Origin: Microscilla marina ATCC 23134
GTDB lineage: Bacteria > Bacteroidota > Bacteroidia > Cytophagales > Microscillaceae
Assembly (NCBI RefSeq): GCF_000169175.1
Contig: NZ_AAWS01000005.1
Coordinates: forward strand, 1-64,000
Reading direction: 5' to 3'
DNA: 64,000 nt
Part shown: positions 43,133 to 52,734 of the stretch, in pieces
How positions within the stretch are numbered: position 1 is the stretch's first letter
Layout: each line of letters begins with the position of its first letter
Translations under genes and position numbers: made by a program
The notes under the pieces: model-generated
What the model saw: only the letters and a program-made list of their open reading frames with translations
What the model was told of the DNA's origin: nothing
Databases searched by the model: none

Positions 43133-43975
43133 ATGATGAACAAATATTTTTACTCAGATAAGATAGAGAACTACATTCTAGGCAATCTTTCCGAAAGTGA
43201 AAAAATTGCCTTCGAAGAACTGATTGAGCAAGACCCTGTATTAAAAAATGAGCTCGACTTGCAACAAGAAACGATTCAGTCGATGCAAGACCAACGCAAG
43301 GCTCAGCTGAAACATCGCTTGAATAATATTCAGGTAGAACCAGTGTCTTATAGTCTTTCTCGCATCAATTTACTCGAAAGTGTACTTTTGGTAAGTATTG
43401 TGGCCACCACCATTACCTTATTTGCCCTTTTTTATGGAACAAAAAGCAATATTTCCGCCGAAAAAGCTGCTCCTGCCAGCTATTACAATGAGCTGAGTTT
43501 TGTTCCTTATATCAAGCTAAAGCATACCCCAGTAGCTGAACAACACAAGAAAGAAAAAGTAGTCATTGCTACTATACCTTCTATTTCCCGAATCACCCAA
43601 ACCCCTCAACATAATTATCAGAATGCGTTGTTGAAAAAAATAAAACAAGAACAACAACTCAAAAAGAAGAACACACCACGTGAGATAGAGGCTCGAAAAG
43701 AAGAATCAAGTGGGAGTTCTGCTGCTGTTCCTCAAAACAAAGAGTTGCTCTATCAATATTACAACGATGGCTTATTTTTAACCAATAGCGAGTCTAAAGG
43801 CTATCAAATACCCCTAGAGTCACACGGTATCACTAAGCACTATTTATATTACCAAGGCAAGGTATACGAATTAAAGCCTAACCAGGTAGAGCCTGTTCCT
43901 CCAAAACAAGTAACCGACCAGAAAATTATTGATCAGGTGAAAAAACGCAAACAAATGTTTTTTGGTGGAGATTAA
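43133..43975 (+). CDS. Membrane-anchored putative anti-sigma factor
   Basis: 280 residues. The N-terminal cytosolic segment KIENYILGNLSESEKIAFEE and LIEQDPVLKNELDLQQETIQ is the helical sigma-binding end found in anti-sigma proteins of this type, here without a zinc motif. One membrane helix (about 81-102, LLESVLLVSIVATTITLFAL) leads to a periplasmic part rich in Lys and Gln (about 150-200). The C-terminal domain GLFLTNSESKGYQIPL and HYLYYQGKVYELKPNQVEPV is unassigned. It starts 3 bp after the sigma stop, so the genes are coupled. A strong terminator ends the operon. Confidence 0.82.
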   Translation: MMNKYFYSDKIENYILGNLSESEKIAFEELIEQDPVLKNELDLQQETIQSMQDQRKAQLKHRLNNIQVEPVSYSLSRINLLESVLLVSIVATTITLFALFYGTKSNISAEKAAPASYYNELSFVPYIKLKHTPVAEQHKKEKVVIATIPSISRITQTPQHNYQNALLKKIKQEQQLKKKNTPREIEARKEESSGSSAAVPQNKELLYQYYNDGLFLTNSESKGYQIPLESHGITKHYLYYQGKVYELKPNQVEPVPPKQVTDQKIIDQVKKRKQMFFGGD

Positions 43976-44014
43976 ACGCGCACACACATTTATTTAAAAT
44001 TTATATATAACAAT

Positions 44015-44056
44015 AAAGCCTTTTGAGTCAAGTAGCTCAAAAGGCTTTTTGTTTTG
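44015..44056 (+). terminator. Rho-independent terminator ending sigma/anti-sigma operon
   Basis: AAAGCCTTTTGAG/CTCAAAAGGCTTT is a 13-bp perfect stem with an 8-base loop and a TTTTTGTTTT tail. Confidence 0.95.
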
Positions 44057-44082
44057 TATTGCCTAATATTTATGTATTTTTG
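44054..44082 (+). promoter_or_regulatory. Bacteroidota-type promoter for ftsX
   Basis: TTG (44054-44056), 18 bases, TATTTTTG (44075-44082) fits the consensus. It would give a leader of about 100 bases before ftsX. Confidence 0.55.
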
Positions 44083-44189
44083 GCGGCTCTCTTCATAAAC
44101 ATCTTTCTTGAAGTTTTTAAATTGAGTAAAGAACCAATGGTTTTTTACCAAAAAATGAGATGAGTTCATGTACTAACCCTTAAAAACAG

Positions 44190-45107
44190 TTGGATAAAGT
44201 GGTAGCCAAAAACAAGAAAAATAACCGAAAACCACCAAAAAATAAATCTTCCAGACTACAACTTATCAATGTAGTGGTAAGCATTACTACTGCTTTGTTT
44301 ATGTTGGGTTTGTGTGGGTTGTTAGTGCTCCAGACACATCAATTGGGGCGTTTGATCAAAGAAAACCTGGAAGTGCAGGTTTTTTTGAAAAAAGGTACAA
44401 CCACTACCCAACAACAACAAGTAAAGGAGCAGTTGTCCAGCAAAAGTTTTGTGGCAAAAAATAATCAACAACCTGCAATTACCTTTGTGTCAAAGGAAGA
44501 AGCTGCCCGACAATTGACTGAAAAAGTAGAAGAAAATTTTCAGGAGTTACTCAATGACAATCCATTGCACGATGCTTTTTTGCTAAAAATAAAGCCTGAG
44601 TTGTATGAAAAATCTGCCTTGAAAAAAATAAGGGCTGAGTTAGAGCGTATACCCGAAGTGTATGAGGTAAGCATTGTGGAAAACATGGTTAAAGAAATCA
44701 ATGATAATGTAGCCAAAATAGGCTTGTTCTTTTTAGTGTTTGGTGGGTTTATTATGCTTACAGTGTTTATGTTGATTGATCATATTATCAAGATTTCATT
44801 GTTTGCTCAAAGGTTGGTCATCAGAAGCATGCAATTGGTAGGAGCCACCGATGCTTTTATTCGCCAGCCCTTCATTAAGCAGTTTGCTGTTCAAGGAGGC
44901 ATGAGTGGTGCTTTGGCAAGTATACTTTTGTGGTTATTTTTGCAATACTTACAACTACAAGTCAAAGAGCTGGCAAGTTTATATTCTTTGAGCCACTTTG
45001 TAGTATTATCGCTGGGATTGATTAGCTTGGGGGCATTGGTAGGGGTTTGGAGTACTTACCGGGCTACCAACAAGTATTTGCAAATGCCTTTGGATGCGTT
45101 GTATTGA
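44190..45107 (+). CDS. ftsX: Cell-division protein FtsX
   Basis: 305 residues. The frame must begin at TTG (44190) or GTG (44199), because an in-frame stop lies at 44181. The cytosolic N-terminus is basic (KNKKNNRKPPKNKSSR). Membrane helix 1 (about 27-48) is followed by an extracytoplasmic loop (about 49-175) with ENLEVQVFLKKG, typical of FtsX. Three further helices follow (about 178-200, 230-250, 265-287). With the ATPase FtsE, encoded elsewhere, it forms an ABC-type complex controlling peptidoglycan hydrolases at division. The order ftsX / DUF3098 / uppP / truB / ribF is recurrent in Bacteroidota. Confidence 0.92.
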   Translation: MDKVVAKNKKNNRKPPKNKSSRLQLINVVVSITTALFMLGLCGLLVLQTHQLGRLIKENLEVQVFLKKGTTTTQQQQVKEQLSSKSFVAKNNQQPAITFVSKEEAARQLTEKVEENFQELLNDNPLHDAFLLKIKPELYEKSALKKIRAELERIPEVYEVSIVENMVKEINDNVAKIGLFFLVFGGFIMLTVFMLIDHIIKISLFAQRLVIRSMQLVGATDAFIRQPFIKQFAVQGGMSGALASILLWLFLQYLQLQVKELASLYSLSHFVVLSLGLISLGALVGVWSTYRATNKYLQMPLDALY

Positions 45108-45286
45108 TCAGTAGGCTTTGTAATAAATTCTGCAAAAATTAAGAATCATTGCTGAATGTTTTAGTAAGTAACACTGTTTGCTCTTATATATTTGCTCAAT
45201 GGTTTGTGTTGTTTTAACAATCATTGACTGGTTTGCGTTTAATAATTCAGACAGAGAGTTTAAAGACACCAAACCTTTAAGATATT

Positions 45287-45730
45287 ATGAAGCGAATATT
45301 CCCAGTTTTTCCTCAGAAATTAAGCCTGACATTAGTATTGGTTACTTTTATGGCATTACCTACCCTGGGGCAACGAAAACTACAGCAGTCGCGTCACACC
45401 CGGATACAAATGTCTGGCGTGATTTTGCATAAAGATTGGACAAAATCGACCCAGAGTTATTGCGCCCACAAATCTGACTATCTAGTGATTCGTACCGACA
45501 AGGGTAAAGAGATCGTGTTGCAAGGACATGGAAAAAATGTCAAGGGTAAGAAAATGCTTGCTTTTGCAGGTAAAAAGGTAGCAATCGACGGATATATTAA
45601 AATCAAAAATATAAAACCCGATCCCAATCAAATATCACAACGTCCGGTAAGTTACCACCCCATCACAGGTAAAAAGTCCGAATCTTTCTCCTGTAAGGTG
45701 TTTGTAGTACAAAATATCCGATTGAAGTAA
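45287..45730 (+). CDS. Small exported protein, unknown
   Basis: 147 residues with a signal peptide (LSLTLVLVTFMALPTLGQ). The mature part is basic and beta-rich (VIRTDKGKEIVLQGHGKNVK; GKKMLAFAGKKVAIDGYIKI), an OB-like layout with two Cys (SYCAHK and SFSCKV) possibly bonded. No family recognised. It sits between ftsX and the DUF3098 gene but has its own strong terminator, so it is probably an independent insertion into the conserved block. Confidence 0.72.
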   Translation: MKRIFPVFPQKLSLTLVLVTFMALPTLGQRKLQQSRHTRIQMSGVILHKDWTKSTQSYCAHKSDYLVIRTDKGKEIVLQGHGKNVKGKKMLAFAGKKVAIDGYIKIKNIKPDPNQISQRPVSYHPITGKKSESFSCKVFVVQNIRLK

Positions 45731-45756
45731 AACTTATGGTATTGTATCAATCATAC

Positions 45757-45796
45757 AAAAGCCTGTGATCCACAAGTGATCACAGGCTTTTTTGTG
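45757..45796 (+). terminator. Rho-independent terminator
   Basis: AAAAGCCTGTGATC/GATCACAGGCTTTT is a 14-bp perfect stem with a CACAAGT loop and a following T run. Confidence 0.95.
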
Positions 45797-45993
45797 TATT
45801 TGTCCAGCTGTTTTTTTAATTTAAGTTTTTTTAACAAGCCATAATTCAATTCTTTTAGTAGATTTGCAATTGATAATTTTGGGTGTGAGACTTGAGTTGG
45901 AAGCTTAAAAACCAAAACCTACCAGGTTTGAGGTGGGTCTTACACCCTTTTACACAAATATACATTGTATCGATAAATTAGCTTATTGAGATT

Positions 45994-46263
45994 ATGGGAG
46001 AGAAAAAAGATCAGATGCCGTTTACCCGCGAAAACTATCTGTTAATGTTAGGTGGTATTGCTTTGTTAGTGATTGGTTACCTAGTAATGTCTGCTGATAA
46101 AACAGAATTTGGCTTTGGTTTTATGGGACTTACTTTTGGACCTATTTTAGTTTTTTTGGCGTTTATGGTACCTTTTGTCGCTATATTTTTCAATAAGAAA
46201 AAGAGCAAAAACCAGCGCGACGAAATGGCAATGAAAAAAGAAGCAGAAAAAACAAATCGTTAG
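45994..46263 (+). CDS. DUF3098 membrane protein
   Basis: 89 residues. FTRENYLLMLGGIALLVIGY is the first helix, with VMSADKTEFGFG after it. The second helix (about 48-66) is followed by a basic tail (NKKKSKNQRDEMAMKKEAEK). This matches DUF3098, a two-helix protein encoded next to ftsX and uppP in most Bacteroidota. The conserved position suggests a role in envelope or division, but none is proven. Confidence 0.92.
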   Translation: MGEKKDQMPFTRENYLLMLGGIALLVIGYLVMSADKTEFGFGFMGLTFGPILVFLAFMVPFVAIFFNKKKSKNQRDEMAMKKEAEKTNR

Positions 46264-46368
46264 ACTCAATTTTCAGCACCCTGATCAAATACAACAACTT
46301 TTACTGTTTTTGTTTTAGGTCAGTCATTTCCTCTATTCCAACAAACTTTTTCTGATTTATACTATAAT

Positions 46369-47163
46369 ATGACTATAGTACAAAACCTCATTTTGGCAAT
46401 TATTGAGGGTATTACCGAATTTTTGCCCGTATCTTCCACAGGGCACATGATCATAGCATCTTCTGTTATGGGAATTAATGAAAACACTTTTGTAAAAACC
46501 TATGAAGTCTCTATCCAATTTGGAGCTATATTGTCAGTAGTGGTATTGTACTGGCGACGGTTTTTTCAAAGTCTTGATTTTTACTTTAAACTATTTGTAG
46601 CTTTTTTGCCTGCAGCAGTGATAGGTTTACTCTTAAACGACTACATAGATATGTTGCTCGAAAGTGTAATAGTAGTAGCGGTAATGCTGGTACTGGGAGG
46701 CATTTTGTTGATCTTTGTAGACCGTTGGTTTACTTACGATCCTGAAAAAGACCACGATATTGAGTTAAAATACCCTACAGCGCTTAAGATTGGCTTTTTT
46801 CAATGCATTGCTATGATTCCGGGCACCTCTCGTTCGGCGGCTACTATTATAGGGGCTATGACCCAAAAACTTAACCGTAAGCAAGCAGCCGAATTCTCAT
46901 TCTTTTTGGCGGTACCCACTATGCTTGCTGCAGCGGGTTATAAACTGCTTAAAACCTACAAAGAAAGTCCTGCTGCCATTACCGAAAATATAGAAGCCTT
47001 GGTCATAGGCAATGTAGTGGCTTTTGTAGTCGCTCTGTTGGCTATCAAGTTCTTTATTAGTTTCTTGACCAAGTACGGTTTCAAAGTATTTGGTTACTAC
47101 CGTATTGTAGTAGGGTTGGCTATTCTTATTATGTGGGCAATGGGGGTAAAGCTACAGGTATAA
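46369..47163 (+). CDS. uppP: Undecaprenyl-diphosphatase
   Basis: 264 residues, a complete BacA-type multi-helix enzyme. [16 protein letters not shown] (about 13-28) is the first signature, and [20 protein letters not shown] (about 149-168) the second. These carry the catalytic Glu, Ser, His and Arg. It removes a phosphate from undecaprenyl diphosphate at the outer face of the inner membrane, recycling the lipid carrier for peptidoglycan, and can confer bacitracin tolerance. It lies 105 bp after the DUF3098 gene. A 205-bp repeat element separates it from truB. Confidence 0.96.
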   Translation: MTIVQNLILAIIEGITEFLPVSSTGHMIIASSVMGINENTFVKTYEVSIQFGAILSVVVLYWRRFFQSLDFYFKLFVAFLPAAVIGLLLNDYIDMLLESVIVVAVMLVLGGILLIFVDRWFTYDPEKDHDIELKYPTALKIGFFQCIAMIPGTSRSAATIIGAMTQKLNRKQAAEFSFFLAVPTMLAAAGYKLLKTYKESPAAITENIEALVIGNVVAFVVALLAIKFFISFLTKYGFKVFGYYRIVVGLAILIMWAMGVKLQV

Positions 47164-47195
47164 AAACTGCCTTTAGGTATTATGGTATATTTCTA

Positions 47196-47400
47196 AGGAA
47201 TGGTGAGCAATTAAATTGCTATTCTTGAGGTAGAGGTTTTGTTTTGAGACGAGGCTATTTTTTGCGCCCATAGCAGCGCTACAGGCAATAACCGATGGCT
47301 ACAGCTACGCTGTGCCGAGCTCTGCCAACGGCGAAAAATAACGAAGTATCAAGGCGAAAAATCACCTCTCAGAGTGTAAATTTATTTTTGAACCATTCCT
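47196..47400. mobile_element. 205-bp MITE-like repeat, copy A
   Basis: Begins AGGAATGGT and ends ACCATTCCT, a 9-bp perfect terminal inverted repeat. The interior contains GAGACGAGGCTATTTTTTGC and GATGGCTACAGCTACGCTGT. A second copy of the same length lies in inverted orientation at 54862-55066. No coding capacity. It ends 18 bp before the truB start codon, so it may alter truB expression. Confidence 0.85.
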
Positions 47401-47418
47401 AAGTATTGAGTTTCGTTC

Positions 47419-48153
47419 ATGAAAAAAACAAATCTTAACGAGTTGCTCTTCAAAGAAGGGGAGGTGCTATTGTTAGACAAGCCTCTGGAGTGGACATCGT
47501 TTGATGTAGTGGCAAAAGTAAGAAATCTGATTCGCAAGAAAGAAGGAAAGGTAAAGGTTGGACACGCTGGTACGCTTGACCCACTTGCTACTGGCTTGTT
47601 GATTTTGTGTACTGGCAAAAAAACCAAAACCATTGAGGCATATCAAGCCCAGCAAAAAGAGTATACTGGAGAAATTACGCTGGGTGCTACTACCCCTTCG
47701 TTTGATGCAGAGACAGAAGTAAACCAAACTTTTGATATTGCTCATATTGACGAAAGTATGATACAAGAAACAGTACAACGTTTTGTTGGGGATATTGATC
47801 AGATTCCTCCTATGTTTTCGGCAGTAAAAGTAGATGGCAAACGGCTGTACAAACACGCTCGCAAAGGGCAAGTAGTAGAAATAGATCCTCGAAAAATAAC
47901 TATTCACGCATTTGAAATTATTGATATTACCCTGCCTACACTCCGCTTTCGGGTGGTTTGTTCTAAAGGAACGTATATAAGAAGCCTGGCGCGTGATTTT
48001 GGTAAAGCAATGAATGCTGGAGCATATTTATCTGCACTCAGGCGAACTAAAATAGGTGATTTTGAGGTAAATGACGCCTATACTGTAGAGGAGTTTATGA
48101 CTTTATTTGAGCATTTGCAAACCCCTGCAAAGGGGGCGTCTGATGCTAAGTGA
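47419..48153 (+). CDS. truB: tRNA pseudouridine(55) synthase
   Basis: 244 residues. The start LLLDKPLEWTSFDVVAKVRN and the catalytic motif VGHAGTLDPLATGLLILC, with the nucleophilic Asp in TLDP, identify TruB. SAVKVDGKRLYKHARKG and CSKGTYIRSLARDFG are the later conserved blocks. It makes pseudouridine-55 in the T-loop of tRNAs. Bacteroidota TruB often lack the C-terminal PUA domain, and this length agrees. The start ATG sits 18 bp after a MITE-like element, so its promoter may lie in that element or the uppP operon. Confidence 0.96.
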   Translation: MKKTNLNELLFKEGEVLLLDKPLEWTSFDVVAKVRNLIRKKEGKVKVGHAGTLDPLATGLLILCTGKKTKTIEAYQAQQKEYTGEITLGATTPSFDAETEVNQTFDIAHIDESMIQETVQRFVGDIDQIPPMFSAVKVDGKRLYKHARKGQVVEIDPRKITIHAFEIIDITLPTLRFRVVCSKGTYIRSLARDFGKAMNAGAYLSALRRTKIGDFEVNDAYTVEEFMTLFEHLQTPAKGASDAK

Positions 48154-48482
48154 TGTGTTTGTAATAACTGTTCGTTTTTAGTTTAAATTTCTTTGTCAGG
48201 CATCGTTAAAAAATAGCCAAATTAGTTGCGTTGAGCTCCGAATTGAGTTCGGAGTTTAGAAACTCGCCAGAGCAGGTAGACTCTACAGAGTGGTCAATTT
48301 TTTGCCTTATTGGCTTTTGAATTCTTTCTAAATTCCGGATACCTATTTTGAACCTGCCATTAAAAACTAAACCTGTCAGAGTCTCGACTTTTACTAATGG
48401 TCAGATTATGTATATTTGTGGCAGTTTTTTGACAAGCAACCAATAGGGGTGCCAAGTACCCTTAAGACGTATCTTAATTTAT
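48154..48482. other. Spacer with a possible ribF promoter
   Basis: No gene. A short hairpin CTCCGAA/TTCGGAG (48236-48254) follows TTGCGTTGAG (48227-48236), a motif also seen near 54718. TATATTTG at 48411-48418 fits the -7 consensus about 65 bases before ribF, with a poor -33 (TTTT at 48389). Confidence 0.5.
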
Positions 48483-49415
48483 ATGAAAATACACAGGGGA
48501 TTAGCCTCATTTACTCCCGGAGAATATACTATAGTAACCAGTGGTACTTTTGATGGTGTGCATGTAGGACATCAGAAAATTCTTGCTCGTATCAGAGAAA
48601 TAAGTAGCAAAAGTAAGGGCGAAACCGTTCTTATTACATTTTGGCCACATCCCCGCATTGTGTTGTCTGATGGCAACACCGACCTGAAGTTACTATCTAC
48701 CATCAACGAAAAAGCCCGATTACTTGAAAAGCATGGCATTGATCATTTGGTAGTATTACCTTTTACCAAAGAGTTTTCTCAGCTGAGCCCTGATGCTTTT
48801 ATCAAGCAGGTATATGTGCAGGGGGTAGGTACTCAAAAACTAGTCATTGGTTATGACCATCGTTTTGGCAAAAACCGAGAAGGAGGATTTGACTATCTCA
48901 AAGAACACGCGTCGAGCTATGGTTTTGAAATTGAAGAAATTTCGCGACATGACATAGATGATGTGGTCATTAGCTCTACCAAAATACGCAATGCGCTTTT
49001 AGAAGGAAATATTGAAATTGCCAACCAATATTTGGGATATGCTTATAGCATCGAAGGTAAAGTAATGCATGGTGATAAGATTGGACGAACGATGGGTTTT
49101 CCTACGGCTAATCTGAATATTCCTGAAACTTTTAAGTTGATTCCGGCAGATGGTATTTATGCCGTAGAGGCAATACTGGGAGACGAACAACTCAGGGGAA
49201 TGTTGTATATTGGCAATCGTCCTACTTTGTCAGGGGCAACCCAACGGCGTATAGAAGTGAACCTGTTTGACTTTGACCGTGATATATATGAAGAATCTTT
49301 AAATCTTTGCCTGGTAGCTAAAATCAGGGGAGACGAAAAACTGGATTCGTTGGAAGCGCTCAAGCTTAAATTGAAAGATGATGAGCGTAAATCGCGGGCA
49401 ATTTTTGGAATGTAA
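48483..49415 (+). CDS. ribF: Bifunctional riboflavin kinase/FAD synthetase
   Basis: 310 residues. The N-terminal FAD synthetase half shows TSGTFDGVHVGHQKILARI with the HxGH nucleotidyl-transfer motif, and GYDHRFGKNREGGFDYL. SSTKIRNALLEGNIEIANQY bridges to the kinase half, which has IGRTMGFPTANLNIPETFKL and the NRPTL segment. It converts riboflavin to FMN and FAD, which the acyl-CoA dehydrogenases and RetSat-like protein in this window require. A bidirectional terminator follows. Confidence 0.96.
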   Translation: MKIHRGLASFTPGEYTIVTSGTFDGVHVGHQKILARIREISSKSKGETVLITFWPHPRIVLSDGNTDLKLLSTINEKARLLEKHGIDHLVVLPFTKEFSQLSPDAFIKQVYVQGVGTQKLVIGYDHRFGKNREGGFDYLKEHASSYGFEIEEISRHDIDDVVISSTKIRNALLEGNIEIANQYLGYAYSIEGKVMHGDKIGRTMGFPTANLNIPETFKLIPADGIYAVEAILGDEQLRGMLYIGNRPTLSGATQRRIEVNLFDFDRDIYEESLNLCLVAKIRGDEKLDSLEALKLKLKDDERKSRAIFGM

Positions 49416-49422
49416 AATATAT

Positions 49423-49455
49423 AAAAAAGGGTAGCCATTGTGGCTACCCTTTTTT
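49423..49455. terminator. Bidirectional terminator between ribF and the T9SS gene
   Basis: AAAAAAGGGTAGCCA/TGGCTACCCTTTTTT, a 15-bp perfect stem with a TTG loop. A- and T-runs on both sides let it act for both converging genes. Confidence 0.95.
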
Positions 49456-49478
49456 ACGTGTTGTACTGATGAGCGCAA

Positions 49479-52400
49479 TTACTGCACTACCAAAGTGCGT
49501 GAAATTACTTGTTTAGGAGTGATTACCTTGAGCACATAAGTGCCTTTGGGAAGTTTGCTCACATCTAAGCCACCCTCTACGTCATTGTTGCGTACTTGTC
49601 TGAGTAGTTTTTCAGCCACCAACTCACCTTTACTATTGTATAGTTCGGCTTTGGCAAGCTCTACGTTTAGTTTTTCTAAACGGATAGATACCTGACGACT
49701 TGTAGGATTAGGGTATATTTTGAGGAGTTGTTGTAATGAACTACTAATGCCTACCGCAGAACTGGAAGTAGTAAAAGCCCAGCTATTTTTGCCGCTGATT
49801 CCAGCAAAAGAAGTTCCACTTCCATTTTTGAAAGCGCCTGAGGCTACTTCAACATAAAACTTAGTACTGGTAGCCAGGTTGTTGGTTGGGTCAATGGTTA
49901 CTGTAGCGTTTGATACGCTCACCTGACTGCTGGTAACATCAATGGTAGCTACTACGGCATCGTCTGTGTCTTTTTTGATAGTAATATTACCAGTACCTTT
50001 TGCTACATTTTCGTTGAAGGTGATTACCAGGTTGGTGGCCACCGATATATTGGTTCCATTGTTTGCTGGCAACAAAGTATTGGCAATGGGAGCATTGGTG
50101 TTGTTACCATCGGTCACTGTAGCACTAAAAGCACCTTTACCATGAGTTCCTACTGCGATCAAACCATCCACTGATCTGGTCTTGATCATAGACACGGGTA
50201 CATTACCTATTACATCGGCGCTTACCTGAGTCCACGAAGTACTGGTACCATTGAGCGCATTGGTAAAGTACAACCCAGTACTTGTACCCGCATAGTATAG
50301 TTTGTTTCCAGTAGCAGGCTTATGTATGGCAAGCCAACGCACCGAAGCTCCATTGCCACTTCCATCAGTATTTTCTTCCAAGTTACCACTTACATCTGTC
50401 CAGTTGCTGCCCCCGTCGGTAGAGTGAAATACACTTTTTACCTTGTAGTTTGAGAAAGTTACAAACACATTATTAGCATCCTCTTCGTCTACGGCTATAC
50501 AGCTTACGTGTGCCCCAGATGGAAATCCTTTACCCGTATAAATATTGGTACGGGTAGGAGAAGTTCCCGTGTTGGCATTTGTTAGTTTGTATAGTTGCCC
50601 ATCGGTAGTACCATAGTACAATACATTGGCGGTACTTTTAGACACTGCCAGTACAGATATTTTTCCAGAACCAATAGAGGCAGACGTGAGTTGTTCCCAG
50701 CCAGTAGCTTTGGTACCGCTAAAGTTCCACCCTGTATTGATTGATTCTACATCTTTATGTCTCCACAACTCAGTACCAGCTGGATAGTACATGATTTTTT
50801 GATCATTTTTATCCAGTATAAAAGGGTTTACAAACAACTGCCCTGAAACATTGTAGCCCCCACTTGCAATACTTTCTTTTGAAGGATGTACGTGGTTGTT
50901 AGATGTCGGATTTTGTGGATCGGTTCCTTCGATACGTGCTACCGACCCATTCTGAGTACTGATGTAACGAATATTCTTTCCGGCAACTATGGCAGTGTAA
51001 CACCCGTCACCTCCGCCTACTTCTTCGCCCCATACAGAAGTGCTTCCGGTAGCGTTTACTGACCAGTTGCCATTGTCTTGAAAGCCCATGATCAGTCGGT
51101 TGTCGCCACTGGTAGTAGGGTCAATGGCTATAGAATAAGCCTGTGTGGTATAATATCCATTATTGAGGGCTGTCCAGGTAACAGGGTGAGGTTTGCTTCT
51201 TCCGGTGGGAGTACCATCAGTAGCCGTGATGTCTCCTTTACTTACGCCTCCATCGTGTCCACACAATACTTCGGTGTTGCTGTTGGGCATAAATATAAAA
51301 GAGTGTATATCGGGGTGGTGGTTGGGGTAGCGGCTAATATCATTGTCGGGAGAGTAACCACCTATCCATCGAGAGTTTCCTGTGTTGTTGGTGTTTACTG
51401 CGGTGGCAAAGCCATCACTGGAGCGATAAAGACTGGTGCCCCCAATAAAGACATAGTTTTCATTGTCTGGTTTTACAGACATGATCATGTTATAAGAGCC
51501 TTGAGTATTGAGGTTACCCACATTGCCCCCTACAGCAGGTAAGTTTGCTGAGCGGTCTGTCCAGCCTGCACCTCCGGCTTCATACTTATAAAGCTTATAA
51601 GTTTTAGATTGGTTGGATACAAAAAACCACACGATGTTGGAGTTAGAAGGGGCTATTGCTACTTCTATGCGTTCCCAGGAAGTAGGCATAGATCCTGGAG
51701 AAGTGATTTTAGTCCAAGTAATTCCATCAGTTGAGGTGAAAAAACCTTTGTTGGTGCCTGAACTGTGAGTACCTGCATAGTATACCTTAGACGAAACTCC
51801 TGTTTTAAGCACGTCCATTTGGGTCAGGTCTGTTGTAAAACTAGCTTTAGCATCCAGTACTTGAGTCCAGGAAGTACCCCCATCTGTAGAGCGGTAAACC
51901 CCTTTAAAGTTGGCAACCAACACAGCACTGTTGATAGGGTCTATGACAATGTCGTGGCAAAACTGCCACTCTGCCCTGGTACCTCCTCCGAAGGTAACAC
52001 TGCTGGTGGGTTTAGTACTTGACAATTGCGACCAGGTGGCGCCGTTATCAGTAGATTTGAATACCCCATCGCCTAGATAAGTAGCACCTCCCATATTGGT
52101 AGATACAGTACCTATAGCCTCACCTGTAGTGTAATACCAAGTGTCTTGATTGATTGGGTCTTGAGCTATACCAGTAATAGATGGATTGGTGTTAGGGCTT
52201 GATACCATTGTCCAGCTGGTACCTCCATTGGTAGAACGATAAAGTCCTCCTGAGGCTCCGCCTATCATTATAATGCTGGTGTTACGGGTATCTACCCCAA
52301 GGGCACGGGTACGCCCTCCTACATTGTAGGGCCCTCTTATACTAAAAGCTCCGCCAGTAGTACGGGCATTGGGGTTGAGCGAAGGTAACAAACGTGCTCT

Positions 52401-52613
52401 GGAACTATATACATAATTGAGTTCTTTCTCTCTCATGTTGAGCGGTATTTTACCTGTGGCAGGGTCGCGCAACATCATTGTTTCGTGCTTTAGCCGTTCT
52501 ATGCGGTTTTCTTTTACCTTCTTGACTTTGGTTGTTTGTTGAGCCTGGGCAGTAATCCACCCAAAAACAATGAAAATCATTAGGGTATTGAATAGTATAC
52601 AATGTTTTTTCAT
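49479..52613 (-). CDS. T9SS-exported BNR/sortilin-like multi-propeller protein with Ig-like domain
   Basis: 1044 residues with a signal peptide (TLMIFIVFGWITAQAQ). A short basic prologue precedes the conserved block MMLRDPATGKIPLNMREKEL. The body (about 85-830) repeats SxDGGxSWTxV-like Asp-boxes (LYRSTNGGTSWTMV; VFKSTDNGATWSQL; VYRSTDGGTSWTQV), typical of sortilin/BNR-type propellers. A bacterial Ig-like domain (about 850-960, NTLLPANNGTNISVATNLVI) follows. The last 75 residues (LLKIYPNPTSRQVSIRLEKL; GTYVLKVITPKQVISRTLVV) are a type A T9SS sorting domain. It should be surface-attached or secreted. It is homologous to the partial gene at 62005. Confidence 0.9.
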   Translation of the reverse strand: MKKHCILFNTLMIFIVFGWITAQAQQTTKVKKVKENRIERLKHETMMLRDPATGKIPLNMREKELNYVYSSRARLLPSLNPNARTTGGAFSIRGPYNVGGRTRALGVDTRNTSIIMIGGASGGLYRSTNGGTSWTMVSSPNTNPSITGIAQDPINQDTWYYTTGEAIGTVSTNMGGATYLGDGVFKSTDNGATWSQLSSTKPTSSVTFGGGTRAEWQFCHDIVIDPINSAVLVANFKGVYRSTDGGTSWTQVLDAKASFTTDLTQMDVLKTGVSSKVYYAGTHSSGTNKGFFTSTDGITWTKITSPGSMPTSWERIEVAIAPSNSNIVWFFVSNQSKTYKLYKYEAGGAGWTDRSANLPAVGGNVGNLNTQGSYNMIMSVKPDNENYVFIGGTSLYRSSDGFATAVNTNNTGNSRWIGGYSPDNDISRYPNHHPDIHSFIFMPNSNTEVLCGHDGGVSKGDITATDGTPTGRSKPHPVTWTALNNGYYTTQAYSIAIDPTTSGDNRLIMGFQDNGNWSVNATGSTSVWGEEVGGGDGCYTAIVAGKNIRYISTQNGSVARIEGTDPQNPTSNNHVHPSKESIASGGYNVSGQLFVNPFILDKNDQKIMYYPAGTELWRHKDVESINTGWNFSGTKATGWEQLTSASIGSGKISVLAVSKSTANVLYYGTTDGQLYKLTNANTGTSPTRTNIYTGKGFPSGAHVSCIAVDEEDANNVFVTFSNYKVKSVFHSTDGGSNWTDVSGNLEENTDGSGNGASVRWLAIHKPATGNKLYYAGTSTGLYFTNALNGTSTSWTQVSADVIGNVPVSMIKTRSVDGLIAVGTHGKGAFSATVTDGNNTNAPIANTLLPANNGTNISVATNLVITFNENVAKGTGNITIKKDTDDAVVATIDVTSSQVSVSNATVTIDPTNNLATSTKFYVEVASGAFKNGSGTSFAGISGKNSWAFTTSSSAVGISSSLQQLLKIYPNPTSRQVSIRLEKLNVELAKAELYNSKGELVAEKLLRQVRNNDVEGGLDVSKLPKGTYVLKVITPKQVISRTLVVQ

Positions 52614-52734
52614 AAAATGTAAATATTTACTTTGCCTAAGTAACTGTAAAAATAATGTGTCCTGAAAGAGCGAGAATGACTACCCTCAGGAATAGGTGAT
52701 TCTGACAGAGCTGTTGATGAATAATTATAAAAAG

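Noticed and set aside
45178-45432. 84-codon frame before the small exported gene
   Set aside because: It overlaps the start of the 45287 gene in another phase. The latter has a signal peptide and a following terminator.
51078-51542. Plus-strand frame of 154 codons antisense to the T9SS propeller gene
   Set aside because: A shadow of the repetitive propeller coding sequence. No start signal or family likeness.
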